From Dichetophora obliterata (taxonomy: Eukaryota; Arthropoda; Insecta; Diptera; Sciomyzidae), in NCBI GenBank assembly GCA_963920525.1, contig OY986439.1:191001-255000 (forward strand): 64,000 bases of DNA, in the 5' to 3' direction. The position numbers and the translations under genes were made by a program. Each line of letters starts with the position of its first letter. Position 1 is the stretch's first letter. The notes below the pieces were generated by a model, which saw nothing but the letters and a program-made list of their open reading frames with translations, was not told where the DNA came from and made no database searches. This document shows positions 24,601 to 36,960 of this stretch, one piece after another.

Positions 24601-27600
24601 ATTTTCTAAAATAAAAACTACATATCAGATAAGGACGATTCATGCATTAAAATGAGCACCAGGTCCTCGTCCTTAAGAAGGGATACTCCTTTGTCCAAAT
24701 GCCGTTTGCTCTATCTCTTGTAGTTAGGAGTTGTAGAACACTTTTTGGAGTGGAAGCTGGCCAAAAACATGTGCTTTTTCCGTCATAACTCGCAAACCAT
24801 ACATCCTACAAGGACGATTTATACACCAAATTGTTTCTAATACATATATACACAAGACTGCATATTCAGAAAAAAGTTTTCCGGAATTTGATTTTTTTTC
24901 AAGAATCTTAGTTAAAATTTTTTACATGAATCATAGTTTTTGACGTGGTTTTTTGCGATTTTTTTGATTTTTTAGCCATAACTTCTAAACCATACATCAT
25001 AAAAGGACGATTTATGCATCAAAATGTTCCTTAAGCTACTGCCCACAAGACTGTATTCTTAAAATAATTTTAAAAATTAGATTTCATGTTAATTTCATGT
25101 GCCCTTTTTTGTCAATTTTTATTTTTTTTATTTATTTTCTAAAATAAAAACTACATATCAGATAAGGACGATTCATGCATTAAAATGAGCACCAGGTCCT
25201 CGTCCTTAAGAAGGGATACTCCTTTGTCCAAATGCCGTTTGCTCTATCTCTTGTAGTTAGGAGTTGTAGAACACTTTTTGGAGTGGAAGCTGGCCAAAAA
25301 CATGTGCTTTTTCCGTCATAACTCGCAAACCATACATCCTACAAGGACGATTTATACACCAAATTGTTTCTAATACATATATACACAAGACTGCATATTC
25401 AGAAAAAAGTTTTCTGGATTTTGATTTTTTTTCAAGAATCTTAGTTAAAATTTTTTACATGAATCATAGTTTTTGACGTGGTTTTTTTGCGATTTTTTTG
25501 ATTTTTTAGCCATAACTTCTAAACCATACATCATAAAAGGACGATTTATGCATCAAAATGTTCCTTAAGCTACTGCCCACAAGACTGTATCCTTAAAATA
25601 ATTTTAAAAATTAGATTTCATGTTAATTTCATGTGCCCTTTTTTGTCAATTTTTATTTTTTTTATTTATTTTCTAAAATAAAAACTACATATCAGATAAG
25701 GACGATTCATGCATTAAAATGAGCACCAGGTCCTCGTCCTTAAGAAGGGATACTCCTTTGTCCAAATGCCGTTTGCTCTATCTCTTGTAGTTAGGAGTTG
25801 TAGAACACTTTTTGGAGTGGAAGCTGGCCAAAAACATGTGCTTTTTCCGTCATAACTCCCAAACCATACATCCTACAAGGACGATTTATACACCAAATTG
25901 TTTCTAATACATATATACACAAGACTGCATATTCAGAAAAAACTTTTCTGGATTTTGATTTTTTTTCAAGAATCTTAGTTAAAATTTTTTACATGAATCA
26001 TAGTTTTTGACGTGGTTTTTTGCGATTTTTTTGATTTTTTAGCCATAACTTCTAAACCATACATCATAAAAGGACGATTTATGCATCAAAATGTTCCTTA
26101 AGCTACTGCCCACAAGACTGTATCCTTAAAATAATTTTAAAAATTAGATTTCATGTTAATTTCATGTGCCCTTTTTTGTCAATTTTTATTTTTTTTATTT
26201 ATTTTCTAAAATAAAAACTACATATCAGATAAGGACGATTCATGCATTAAAATGAGCACCAGGTCCTCGTCCTTAAGAAGGGATACTCCTTTGTCCAAAT
26301 GCCGTTTGCTCTATCTCTTGTAGTTAGGAGTTGTAGAACACTTTTTGGAGTGGAAGCTGGCCAAAAACATGTGCTTTTTCCGTCATAACTCGCAAACCAT
26401 ACATCCTACAAGGACGATTTATACACCAAATTGTTTCTAATACATATATACACAAGACTGCATATTCAGAAAAAAGTTTTCTGGATTTTGATTTTTTTTC
26501 AAGAATCTTAGTTAAAATTTTTTACATGAATCATAGTTTTTGACGTGGTTTTTTGCGATTTTTTTGATTTTTTAGCCATAACTTCTAAACCATACATCAT
26601 AAAAGGACGATTTATGCATCAAAATGTTCCTTAAGCTACTGCCCACAAGACTGTATCCTTAAAATAATTTTAAAAATTAGATTTCATGTTAATTTCATGT
26701 GCCCTTTTTTGTCAATTTTTATTTTTTTTATTTATTTTCTAAAATAAAAACTACATATCAGATAAGGACGATTCATGCATTAAAATGAGCACCAGGTCCT
26801 CGTCCTTAAGAAGGGATACTCCTTTGTCCAAATGCCGTTTGCTCTATCTCTTGTAGTTAGGAGTTGTAGAACACTTTTTGGAGTGGAAGCTGGCCAAAAA
26901 CATGTGCTTTTTCCGTCATAACTCGCAAACCATACATCCTACAAGGACGATTTATACACCAAATTGTTTCTAATACATATATACACAAGACTGCATATTC
27001 AGAAAAAAGTTTTCTGGATTTTGATTTTTTTTCAAGAATCTTAGTTAAAATTTTTTACATGAATCATAGTTTTTGACGTGGTTTTTTGCGATTTTTTTGA
27101 TTTTTTAGCCATAACTTCTAAACCATACATCATAAAAGGACGATTTATGCATCAAAATGTTCCTTAAGCTACTGCCCACAAGACTGTATCCTTAAAATAA
27201 TTTTAAAAATTAGATTTCATGTTAATTTCATGTGCCCTTTTTTGTCAATTTTTATTTTTTTTATTTATTTTCTAAAATAAAAACTACATATCAGATAAGG
27301 ACGATTCATGCATTAAAATGAGCACCAGGTCCTCGTCCTTAAGAAGGGATACTCCTTTGTCCAAATGCCGTTTGCTCTATCTCTTGTAGTTAGGAGTTGT
27401 AGAACACTTTTTGGAGTGGAAGCTGGCCAAAAACATGTGCTTTTTCCGTCATAACTCGCAAACCATACATCCTACAAGGACGATTTATACACCAAATTGT
27501 TTCTAATACATATATACACAAGACTGCATATTCAGAAAAAAGTTTTCCGGAATTTGATTTTTTTTCAAGAATCTTAGTTAAAATTTTTTACATGAATCAT

Positions 27601-28085
27601 AGTTTTTGACGTGGTTTTTTGCGATTTTTTTGATTTTTTAGCCATAACTTCTAAACCATACATCATAAAAGGACGATTTATGCATCAAAATGTTCCTTAA
27701 GCTACTGCCCACAAGACTGTATTCTTAAAATAATTTTAAAAATTAGATTTCATGTTAATTTCATGTGCCCTTTTTTGTCAATTTTTATTTTTTTTATTTA
27801 TTTTCTAAAATAAAAACTACATATCAGATAAGGACGATTCATGCATTAAAATGAGCACCAGGTCCTCGTCCTTAAGAAGGGATACTCCTTTGTCCAAATG
27901 CCGTTTGCTCTATCTCTTGTAGTTAGGAGTTGTAGAACACTTTTTGGAGTGGAAGCTGGCCAAAAACATGTGCTTTTTTCGTCATAACTCGCAAACCATA
28001 CATCCTACAAGGACGATTTATACACCAAATTGTTTCTAATACATATATACACAAGACTGCATATTCAGAAAAAAGTTTTCTGGAT
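21671..28085 (+). repeat. Higher-order repeat of 4 to 5 monomers
   Basis: A linked pair of rare variants, TTTTCCGGAATTTG followed 171 bp later by TGTATTCTTA, occurs with CCGG at 22749, 24881 and 27547. The spacings are 2132 bp (exactly 4 x 533) and 2666 bp (5 x 533 + 1, the extra base being a seventh T near 25488). Within each period a CTCCC and AAACTTTT monomer follows two units after the CCGG one. The five-monomer period has one additional GGATTTTG monomer near 26.5-27.0 kb. This is a classic homogenised higher-order unit with a copy-number change. Confidence 0.82.
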
Positions 28086-30760
28086 TTTGATTTTTTTTCA
28101 AGAATCTTAGTTAAAATTTTTTACATGAATCATAGTTTTTGACGTGGTTTTTTGCGATTTTTTTGATTTTTTAGCCATAACTTCTAAACCATACATCATA
28201 AAAGGACGATTTATGCATCAAAATGTTCCTTAAGCTACTGCCCACAAGACTGTATCCTTAAAATAATTTTAAAAATTAGATTTCATGTTAATTTCATGTG
28301 CCCTTTTTTGTCAATTTTTATTTTTTTTATTTATTTTCTAAAATAAAAACTACATATCAGATAAGGACGATTCATGCATTAAAATGAGCACCAGGTCCTC
28401 GTCCTTAAGAAGGGATACTCCTTTGTCCAAATGCCGTTTGCTCTATCTCTTGTAGTTAGGAGTTGTAGAACACTTTTTGGAGTGGAAGCTGGCCAAAAAC
28501 ATGTGCTTTTTCCGTCATAACTCCCAAACTGTACATCCTACAAGGACGATTTATACACCAAATTGTTTCTAATACATATATACACAAGACTGCAAATTCG
28601 GAAAAAAGTTTTCTGGAATGCGATTTTTTTTCAAGAATCTTAGTTAAAATTTTTTACATGAATCATAGTTTTTGACGTGGTTTTTTGCGATTTTTTTGAT
28701 TTTTTAGCCATAACTTCTAAACCATACATCATAAAAAGACGATTTATGCATCAAAATGTTCCTTAAGCTACTGCCCACAAGACTGTATCCTTAAAATAAT
28801 TTTAAAAATTAGATTTCATGTTAATTTCATGTGCCCTTTTTTGTCAATTTTTATTTTTTTTATTTATTTTCTAAAATAAAAACTACATATCAGATTAGGA
28901 CGATTCATGCATTAAAATGAGCACCAGGTCCTCGTCCTTAAGAAGGGATACTCCTTTGTCCAAATGCCGTTTGCTCTATCTCTTGTAGTTAGGAGTTGTA
29001 GAACACTTTTTGGAGTGGAAGCTGGCCAAAAACATGTGCTTTTTCCGTCATAACTCCCAAACTGTACATCCTACAAGGACGATTTATACACCAAATTGTT
29101 TCTAATACATATATACACAAGACTGCAAATTCGGAAAAAAGTTTTCTGGAATGCGATTTTTTTTCAAGAATCTTAGTTAAAATTTTTTACATGAATCATA
29201 GTTTTTGACGTGGTTTTTTGCGATTTTTTTGATTTTTTAGCCATAACTTCTAAACCATACATCATAAAAGGACGATTTATGCATCAAAATGTTCCTTAAG
29301 CTACTGCCCACAAGACTGTATCCTTAAAATAATTTTAAAAATTAGATTTCATGTTAATTTCATGTGCCCTTTTTTGTCAATTTTTATTTTTTTTATTTAT
29401 TTTCTAAAATAAAAACTACATATCAGATAAGGACGATTCATGCATTAAAATGAGCACCAGGTCCTCGTCCTTAAGAAGGGATACTCCTTTGTCTAAATGC
29501 CGTTTGCTCTATCTCTTGTAGTTAGGAGTTGTAGAACACTTTTTGGAGTGGAAGCTGGCCAAAAACATGTGCTTTTTCCGTCATAACTCCCAAACTGTAC
29601 ATCCTACAAGGACGATTTATACACCAAATTGTTTCTAATACATATATACACAAGACTGCAAATTCGGTAAAAAGTTTTCTGGAATGCGATTTTTTTTCAA
29701 GAATCTTAGTTAAAATTTTTTACATGAATCATAGTTTTTGACGTGGTTTTTTGCGATTTTTTTGATTTTTTAGCCATAACTTCTAAACCATACATCATAA
29801 AAAGACGATTTATGCATCAAAATGTTCCTTAAGCTACTGCCCACAAGACTGTATTCTTAAAATAATTTTAAAAATTAGATTTCATGTTAATTTCATGTGC
29901 CCTTTTTTGTCAATTTTTATTTTTTTTATTTATTTTCTAAAATAAAAACTACATATCAGATAAGGACGATTCATGCATTAAAATGAGCACCAGGTCCTCG
30001 TCCTTAAGAAGGGATACTCCTTTGTCTAAATGCCGTTTGCTCTATCTCTTGTAGTTAGGAGTTGTAGAACACTTTTTGGAGTGAAAACTGGCCAAAAACA
30101 TGTGCTTTTTCCGTCATAACTCGCAAACCATACATCCTACAAGGACGATTTATACACCAAATTGTTTCTAATACATATATACACAAGACTGCAAATTCGG
30201 AAAAAAGTTTTCTGGAATGTGATTTTTTTTCAAGAATCTTAGTTAAAATTTTTTACATGAATCATAGTTTTTGACGTGGTTTTTTGCGATTTTTTTGATT
30301 TTTTAGCCATAACTTCTAAACCATACATCATAAAAGGACGATTTATGCATCAAAATGTTCCTTAAGCTACTGCCCACAAGACTGTATCCTTAAAATAATT
30401 TTAAAAATTAGATTTCATGTTAATTTCATGTGCCCTTTTTTGTCAATTTTTATTTTTTTTATTTATTTTCTAAAATAAAAACTACATATCAGATAAGGAC
30501 GATTCATGCATTAAAATGAGCACCAGGTCCTCGTCCTTAAGAAGGGATACTCCTTTGTCCAAATGCCGTTTGATCTATCTCTTGTAGTTAGGAGTTGTAG
30601 AACACTTTTTGGAGTGGAAGCTGGCCAAAAACATGTGCTTTTTCCGTCATAACTCCCAAACTGTACATCCTACAAGGACGATTTATACACCAAATTGTTT
30701 CTAATACATATATACACAAGACTGCAAATTCGGAAAAAAGTTTTCTGGAATGCGATTTTT
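28086..30760 (+). repeat. Monomer subfamily with ACTGTAC, CAAATTCGG and GGAATGCG
   Basis: Four of the five monomers here share ACTGTAC, CAAATTCGG and GGAATGCG (ends near 28620, 29155, 29690 and 30760). GGAATGCG was seen only here. The odd one (about 29.7-30.23 kb) has GGAGTGAAAACTGG, CTCGC and GGAATGTG. Sub-markers CATAAAAAGACG (28730 and 29797) and TTGTCTAAATG (near 29492 and 30025) link alternate or adjacent units. The cluster indicates recent local expansion of one monomer type. Confidence 0.8.
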
Positions 30761-33700
30761 TTTCAAGAATCTTAGTTAAAATTTTTTACATGAATCATAG
30801 TTTTTGACGTGGTTTTTTGCGATTTTTTTGATTTTTTAGCCATAACTTCTAAACCATACATCATAAAAGGACGATTTATGCATCAAAATGTTCCTTAAGC
30901 TACTGCCCACAAGACTGTATCCTTAAAATAATTTTAAAAATTAGATTTCATGTTAATTTCATGTGCCCTTTTTTGTCAATTTTTATTTTTTTTATTTATT
31001 TTCTAAAATAAAAACTACATATCAGATAAGGACGATTCATGCATTAAAATGAGCACCAGGTCCTCGTCCTTAAGAAGGGATACTCCTTTGTCCAAATGCC
31101 GTTTGCTCTATCTCTTGTAGTTAGGAGTTGTAGAACACTTTTTGGAGTGGAAGCTGGCCAAAAACATGTGCTTTTTCCGTCATAACTCGCAAACCATACA
31201 TCCTACAAGGACGATTTATACACCAAATTGTTTCTAATACATATATACACAAGACTGCATATTCAGAAAAAAGTTTTCTGGATTTTGATTTTTTTTCAAG
31301 AATCTTAGTTAAAATTTTTTACATGAATCATAGTTTTTGACGTGGTTTTTTGCGATTTTTTTGATTTTTTAGCCATAACTTCTAAACCATACATCATAAA
31401 AGGACGATTTATGCATCAAAATGTTCCTTAAGCTACTGCCCACAAGACTGTATCCTTAAAATAATTTTAAAAATTAGATTTCATGTTAATTTCATGTGCC
31501 CTTTTTTGTCAATTTTTATTTTTTTTATTTATTTTCTAAAATAAAAACTACATATCAGATAAGGACGATTCATGCATTAAAATGAGCACCAGGTCCTCGT
31601 CCTTAAGAAGGGATACTCCTTTGTCCAAATGCCGTTTGCTCTATCTCTTGTAGTTAGGAGTTGTAGAACACTTTTTGGAGTGGAAGCTGGCCAAAAACAT
31701 GTGCTTTTTCCGTCATAACTCCCAAACCATACATCCTACAAGGACGATTTATACACCAAATTGTTTCTAATATATATATACACAAGACTGCATATTCAGA
31801 AAAAAGTTTTCTGGATTTTGATTTTTTTTCAAGAATCTTAGTTAAAATTTTTTACATGAATCATAGTTTTTGACGTGGTTTTTTGCGATTTTTTTGATTT
31901 TTTAGCCATAACTTCTAAACCATACATCATAAAAGGACGATTTATGCATCAAAATGTTCCTTAAGCTACTGCCCACAAGACTGTATCCTTAAAATAATTT
32001 TAAAAATTAGATTTCTTGTTAATTTCATGTGCCCTTTTTTGTCAATTTTTATTTTTTTTATTTATTTTCTAAAATAAAAACTACATATCAGATAAGGACG
32101 ATTCATGCATTAAAATGAGCACCAGGTCCTCGTCCTTAAGAAGGGATACTCCTTTGTCCAAATGCCGTTTGCTCTATCTCTTGTAGTTAGGAGTTGTAGA
32201 ACACTTTTTGGAGTGGAAGCTGGCCAAAAACATGTGCTTTTTCCGTCATAACTCGCAAACCATACATCCTACAAGGACGATTTATACACCAAATTGTTTC
32301 TAATACATATATACACAAGACTGCATATTCAGAAAAAAGTTTTCTGGATTTTGATTTTTTTTCAAGAATCTTAGTTAAAATTTTTTACATGAATCATAGT
32401 TTTTGACGTGGTTTTTGCGATTTTTTTGATTTTTTAGCCATAACTTCTAAACCATACATCATAAAAGGACGATTTATGCATCAAAATGTTCCTTAAGCTA
32501 CTGCCCACAAGACTGTATCCTTAAAATAATTTTAAAAATTAGATTTCATGTTAATTTCATGTGCCCTTTTTTGTCAATTTTTATTTTTTTTATTTATTTT
32601 CTAAAATAAAAACTACATATCAGATAAGGACGATTCATGCATTAAAATGAGCACCAGGTCCTCGTCCTTAAGAAGGGATACTCCTTTGTCCAAATGCCGT
32701 TTGCTCTATCTCTTGTAGTTAGGAGTTGTAGAACACTTTTTGGAGTGAAAGCTGGCCAAAAACATGTGCTTTTTCCGTCATAACTCGCAAACCGTACATC
32801 CTACAAGGACGATTTATACACCAAATTGTTTCTAATACATATATACACAAGACTGCAAATTCGGAAAAAAGTTTTCTGGAATGTGATTTTTTTTCAAGAA
32901 TCTTAGTTAAAATTTTTTACATGAATCATAGTTTTTGACGTGGTTTTTTGCGATTTTTTTGATTTTTTAGCCATAACTTCTAAACCATACATCATAAAAG
33001 GACGATTTATGCATCAAAATGTTCCTTAAGCTACTGCCCACAAGACTGTATTCTTAAAATAATTTTAAAAATTAGATTTCATGTTAATTTCATGTGCCCT
33101 TTTTTGTCAATTTTTATTTTTTTTATTTATTTTCTAAAATAAAAACTACATATCAGATAAGGACGATTCATGCATTAAAATGAGCACCAGGTCCTCGTCC
33201 TTAAGAAGGGATACTCCTTTGTCCAAATGCCGTTTGCTCTATCTCTTGTAGTTAGGAGTTGTAGAACACTTTTTGGAGTGGAAGCTGGCCAAAAACATGT
33301 GCTTTTTCCGTCATAACTCCCAAACTGTACATCCTACAAGGACGATTTATACACCAAATTGTTTCTAATACATATATACACAAGACTGCAAATTCGGAAA
33401 AAAGTTTTCTGGAATGTGATTTTTTTTCAAGAATCTTAGTTAAAATTTTTTACATGAATCATAGTTTTTGACGTGGTTTTTTGCGATTTTTTTGATTTTT
33501 TAGCCATAACTTCTAAACCATACATCATAAAAGAACGATTTATGCATCAAAATGTTCCTTAAGCTACTGCCCACAAGACTGTATCCTTAAAATAATTTTA
33601 AAAATTAGATTTCATGTTAATTTCATGTGCCCTTTTTTGTCAATTTTTATTTTTTTTATTTATTTTCTAAAATAAAAACTACATATCAGATAAGGACGAT

Positions 33701-35029
33701 TCATGCATTAAAATGAGCACCAGGTCCTCGTCCTTAAGAAGGGATACTCCTTTGTCCAAATGCCGTTTGCTCTATCTCTTGTAGTTAGGAGTTGTAGAAC
33801 ACTTTTTGGAGTGGAAGCTGGCCAAAAACATGTGCTTTTTTCGTCATAACTCGCAAACCATACATCCTACAAGGACGATTTATACACCAAATTGTTTCTA
33901 ATACATATATACACAAGACTGCATATTCAGAAAAAAGTTTTCTGGAATTTGATTTTTTTTCAAGAATCTTAGTTAAAATTTTTTACATGAATCATAGTTT
34001 TTGACGTGGTTTTTTGCGATTTTTTTGATTTTTTAGCCATAACTTCTAAACCATACATCATAAAAGGACGATTTATGCATCAAAATGTTCCTTAAGCTAC
34101 TGCCCACAAGACTGTATCCTTAAAATAATTTTAAAAATTAGATTTCATGTTAATTTCATGTGCCCTTTTTTGTCAATTTTTATTTTTTTTATTTATTTTC
34201 TAAAATAAAAACTACATATCAGATAAGGACGATTCATGCATTAAAATGAGCACCAGGTCCTCGTCCTTAAGAAGGGATACTCCTTTGTCCAAATGCCGTT
34301 TGCTCTATCTCTTGTAGTTAGGAGTTGTAGAACACTTTTTCCACTAGTGGAAGCTGGCCAAAAACATGTGCTTTTTCCGTCATAACTCCCAAACCATACA
34401 TTCTACAAGGACGATTTATACACCAAATTGTTTCTAATACATATATACACAAGACTGCATATTCAGAAAAAAGTTTTCTGGATTTTGATTTTTTTTCAAG
34501 AATCTTAGTTAAAATTTTTTACATGAATCATAGTTTTTGACGTGGTTTTTTGCGATTTTTTTGATTTTTTAGCCATAACTTCTAAACCATACATCATAAA
34601 AGGACGATTTATGCATCAAAATGTTCCTTAAGCTACTGCCCACAAGACTGTATCCTTAAAATAATTTTAAAAATTAGATTTCATGTTAATTTCATGTGCC
34701 CTTTTTTGTCAATTTTTATTTTTTTTATTTATTTTCTAAAATAAAAACTACATATCAGATAAGGACGATTCATGCATTAAAATGAGCACCAGGTCCTCGT
34801 CCTTAAGAAGGGATACTCCTTTGTCCAAATGCCGTTTGCTCTATCTCTTGTAGTTAGGAGTTGTAGAACACTTTTTGGAGTGGAAGCTGGCCAAAAACAT
34901 GTGCTTTTTCCGTCATAACTCGCAAACCATACATCCTACAAGGACGATTTATATACCAAATTGTTTCTAATACATATATACACAAGACTGCATATTCAGA
35001 AAAAAGTTTTCTGGATTTTGATTTTTTTT
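30761..35029 (+). repeat. Mixed monomers, no clear higher-order period
   Basis: Eight standard-length monomers of several subfamilies alternate here. GGATTTTG types end near 31280, 31815, 32350, 34490 and 35025. CAAATTCGG with GGAATGTG types end near 32885 and 33415. A TCGTC with GGAATTTG type ends near 33950. Private changes include TTTCTTGTTAATT near 32011, one T missing in GGTTTTTGCG near 32411, AAAGAACGATT near 33531 and the palindrome described separately. I found no repeated marker order. Confidence 0.75.
34339..34352. other. 14-bp perfect palindrome unique to one monomer
   Basis: Where other monomers read CTTTTTGGAGTGGAAGC, this one reads CTTTTTCCACTAGTGGAAGC. The two bases GG have been replaced by CCACT, which is the exact reverse complement of the adjacent AGTGG. 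The result is TTCCACTAGTGGAA. A single template-switch (fold-back) replication error explains the change more simply than several point mutations. No other monomer in the window carries it. Confidence 0.85.
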
Positions 35030-36960
35030 CAAGAATCTTAGTTAAAATTTTTTACATGAATCATAGTTTTTGACGTGGTTTTTTGCGATTTTTTTGATTT
35101 TTTAGCCATAACTTCTAAACCATACATCATAAAAGGACGATTTATGCATCAAAATGTTCCTTAAGCTACTGCCCACAAGACTGTATCCTTAAAATAATTT
35201 TAAAAATTAGATTTCATGTTAATTTCATGTGCCCTTTTTTGTCAATTTTTATTTTTTTTATTTATTTTCTAAAATAAAAACTACATATCAGATAAGGACG
35301 ATTCATGCATTAAAATGAGCACCAGGTCCTCGTCCTTAAGAAGGGATACTCCTTTGTCCAAATGCCGTTTGCTCTATCTCTTGTAGTTAGGAGTTGTAGA
35401 ACACTTTTTGGAGTGGAAGCTGGCCAAAAACATGTGCTTTTTCCGTCATAACTCGCAAACCATACATCCTACAAGGACGATTTATACACCAAATTGTTTC
35501 TAATACATATATACACAAGACTGCATATTCGGAAAAAAGTTTTCTGGAATGTGAATTTTTTTCAAGAATCTTAGTTAAAATTTTTTACATGAATCATAGT
35601 TTTTGACGTGGTTTTTTGCGATTTTTTTGATTTTTTAGCAATAACTTCTAAACCATACATCATAAAAGGACGATTTATGCATCAAAATGTTCCTTAAGCT
35701 ACTGCCCACAAGACTGTATCCTTAAAATAATTTTAAAAATTAGATTTCATGTTAATTTCATGTGCCCTTTTTTGTCAATTTTTATTTTTTTTATTTATTT
35801 TCTAAAATAAAAACTACATATCAGATAAGGACGATTCATGCATTAAAATGAGCACCAGGTCCTCGTCCTTAAGAAGGGATACTCCTTTGTCCAAATGCCG
35901 TTTGCTCTATCTCTTGTAGTTAGGAGTTGTAGAACACTTTTTGGAGTGGAAGCTGGCCAAAAACATGTGCTTTTTCCGTCATAACTCGCAAACCATACAT
36001 CCTACAAGGACGATTTATACACCAAATTGTTTCTAATACATATATACACAAGACTGCAAATTCGGAAAAAAGTTTTCTGGAATGTGATTTTTTTTCAAGA
36101 ATCTTAGTTAAAATTTTTTACATGAATCATAGTTTTTGACGTGGTTTTTTGCGATTTTTTTGATTTTTTAGCCATAACTTCTAAACCATACATCATAAAA
36201 GGACGATTTATGCATCAAAATGTTCCTTAAGCTACTGCCCACAAGACTGTATCCTTAAATAATTTTAAAAATTAGATTTCATGTTAATTTCATGTGCCCT
36301 TTTTTGTCAATTTTTATTTTTTTTATTTATTTTCTAAAATAAAAACTACATATCAGATAAGGACGATTCATGCATTAAAATGAGCACCAGGTCCTCGTCC
36401 TTAAGAAGGGATACTCCTTTGTCCAAATGCCGTTTGCTCTATCTCTTGTAGTTAGGAGTTGTAGAACACTTTTTGGAGTGGAAGCTGGCCAAAAACATGT
36501 GTTTTTTTCGTCATAACTCCCAAACCATACATCCTACAAGGACGATTTATACACCAAATTGTTTCTAATACATATATACACAAGACTGCATATTCAGAAA
36601 AAAGTTTTCTGGAATTTGATTTTTTTTCAAGAATCTTAGTTAAAATTTTTTACATGAATCATAGTTTTTGACGTGGTTTTTTGCGATTTTTTTGATTTTT
36701 TAGCCATAACTTCTAAACCATACATCATAAAAGGACGATTTATGCATCAAAATGTTCCTTAAGCTACTGCCCACAAGACTGTATCCTTAAAATAATTTTA
36801 AAAATTAGATTTCATGTTAATTTCATGTGCCCTTTTTTGTCAATTTTTATTTTTTTTATTTATTTTCTAAAATAAAAATTACATATCAGATAAGGACGAT
36901 TCATGCATTAAAATGAGCACCAGGTCCTCGTCCTTAAGAAGGGATACTCCTTTGTCCAAA
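35030..36960 (+). repeat. Three-monomer segment repeated 8530 bp downstream
   Basis: The order of variants CATATTCGG with GGAATGTGAATT (35531), then CAAATTCGG with GGAATGTG (36060), then TTTCGTCATAACTCCC with GGAATTTG (about 36508-36615) is repeated at 44061-45150. The offset is 8530 bp, about 16 monomers. Private differences are TAGCAATAAC near 35637, a missing A in CCTTAAATAATT near 36254, and GTGTTTTTTTCG at 36499. Because only three monomers match, duplication at a distance is likely but not certain. Confidence 0.65.
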
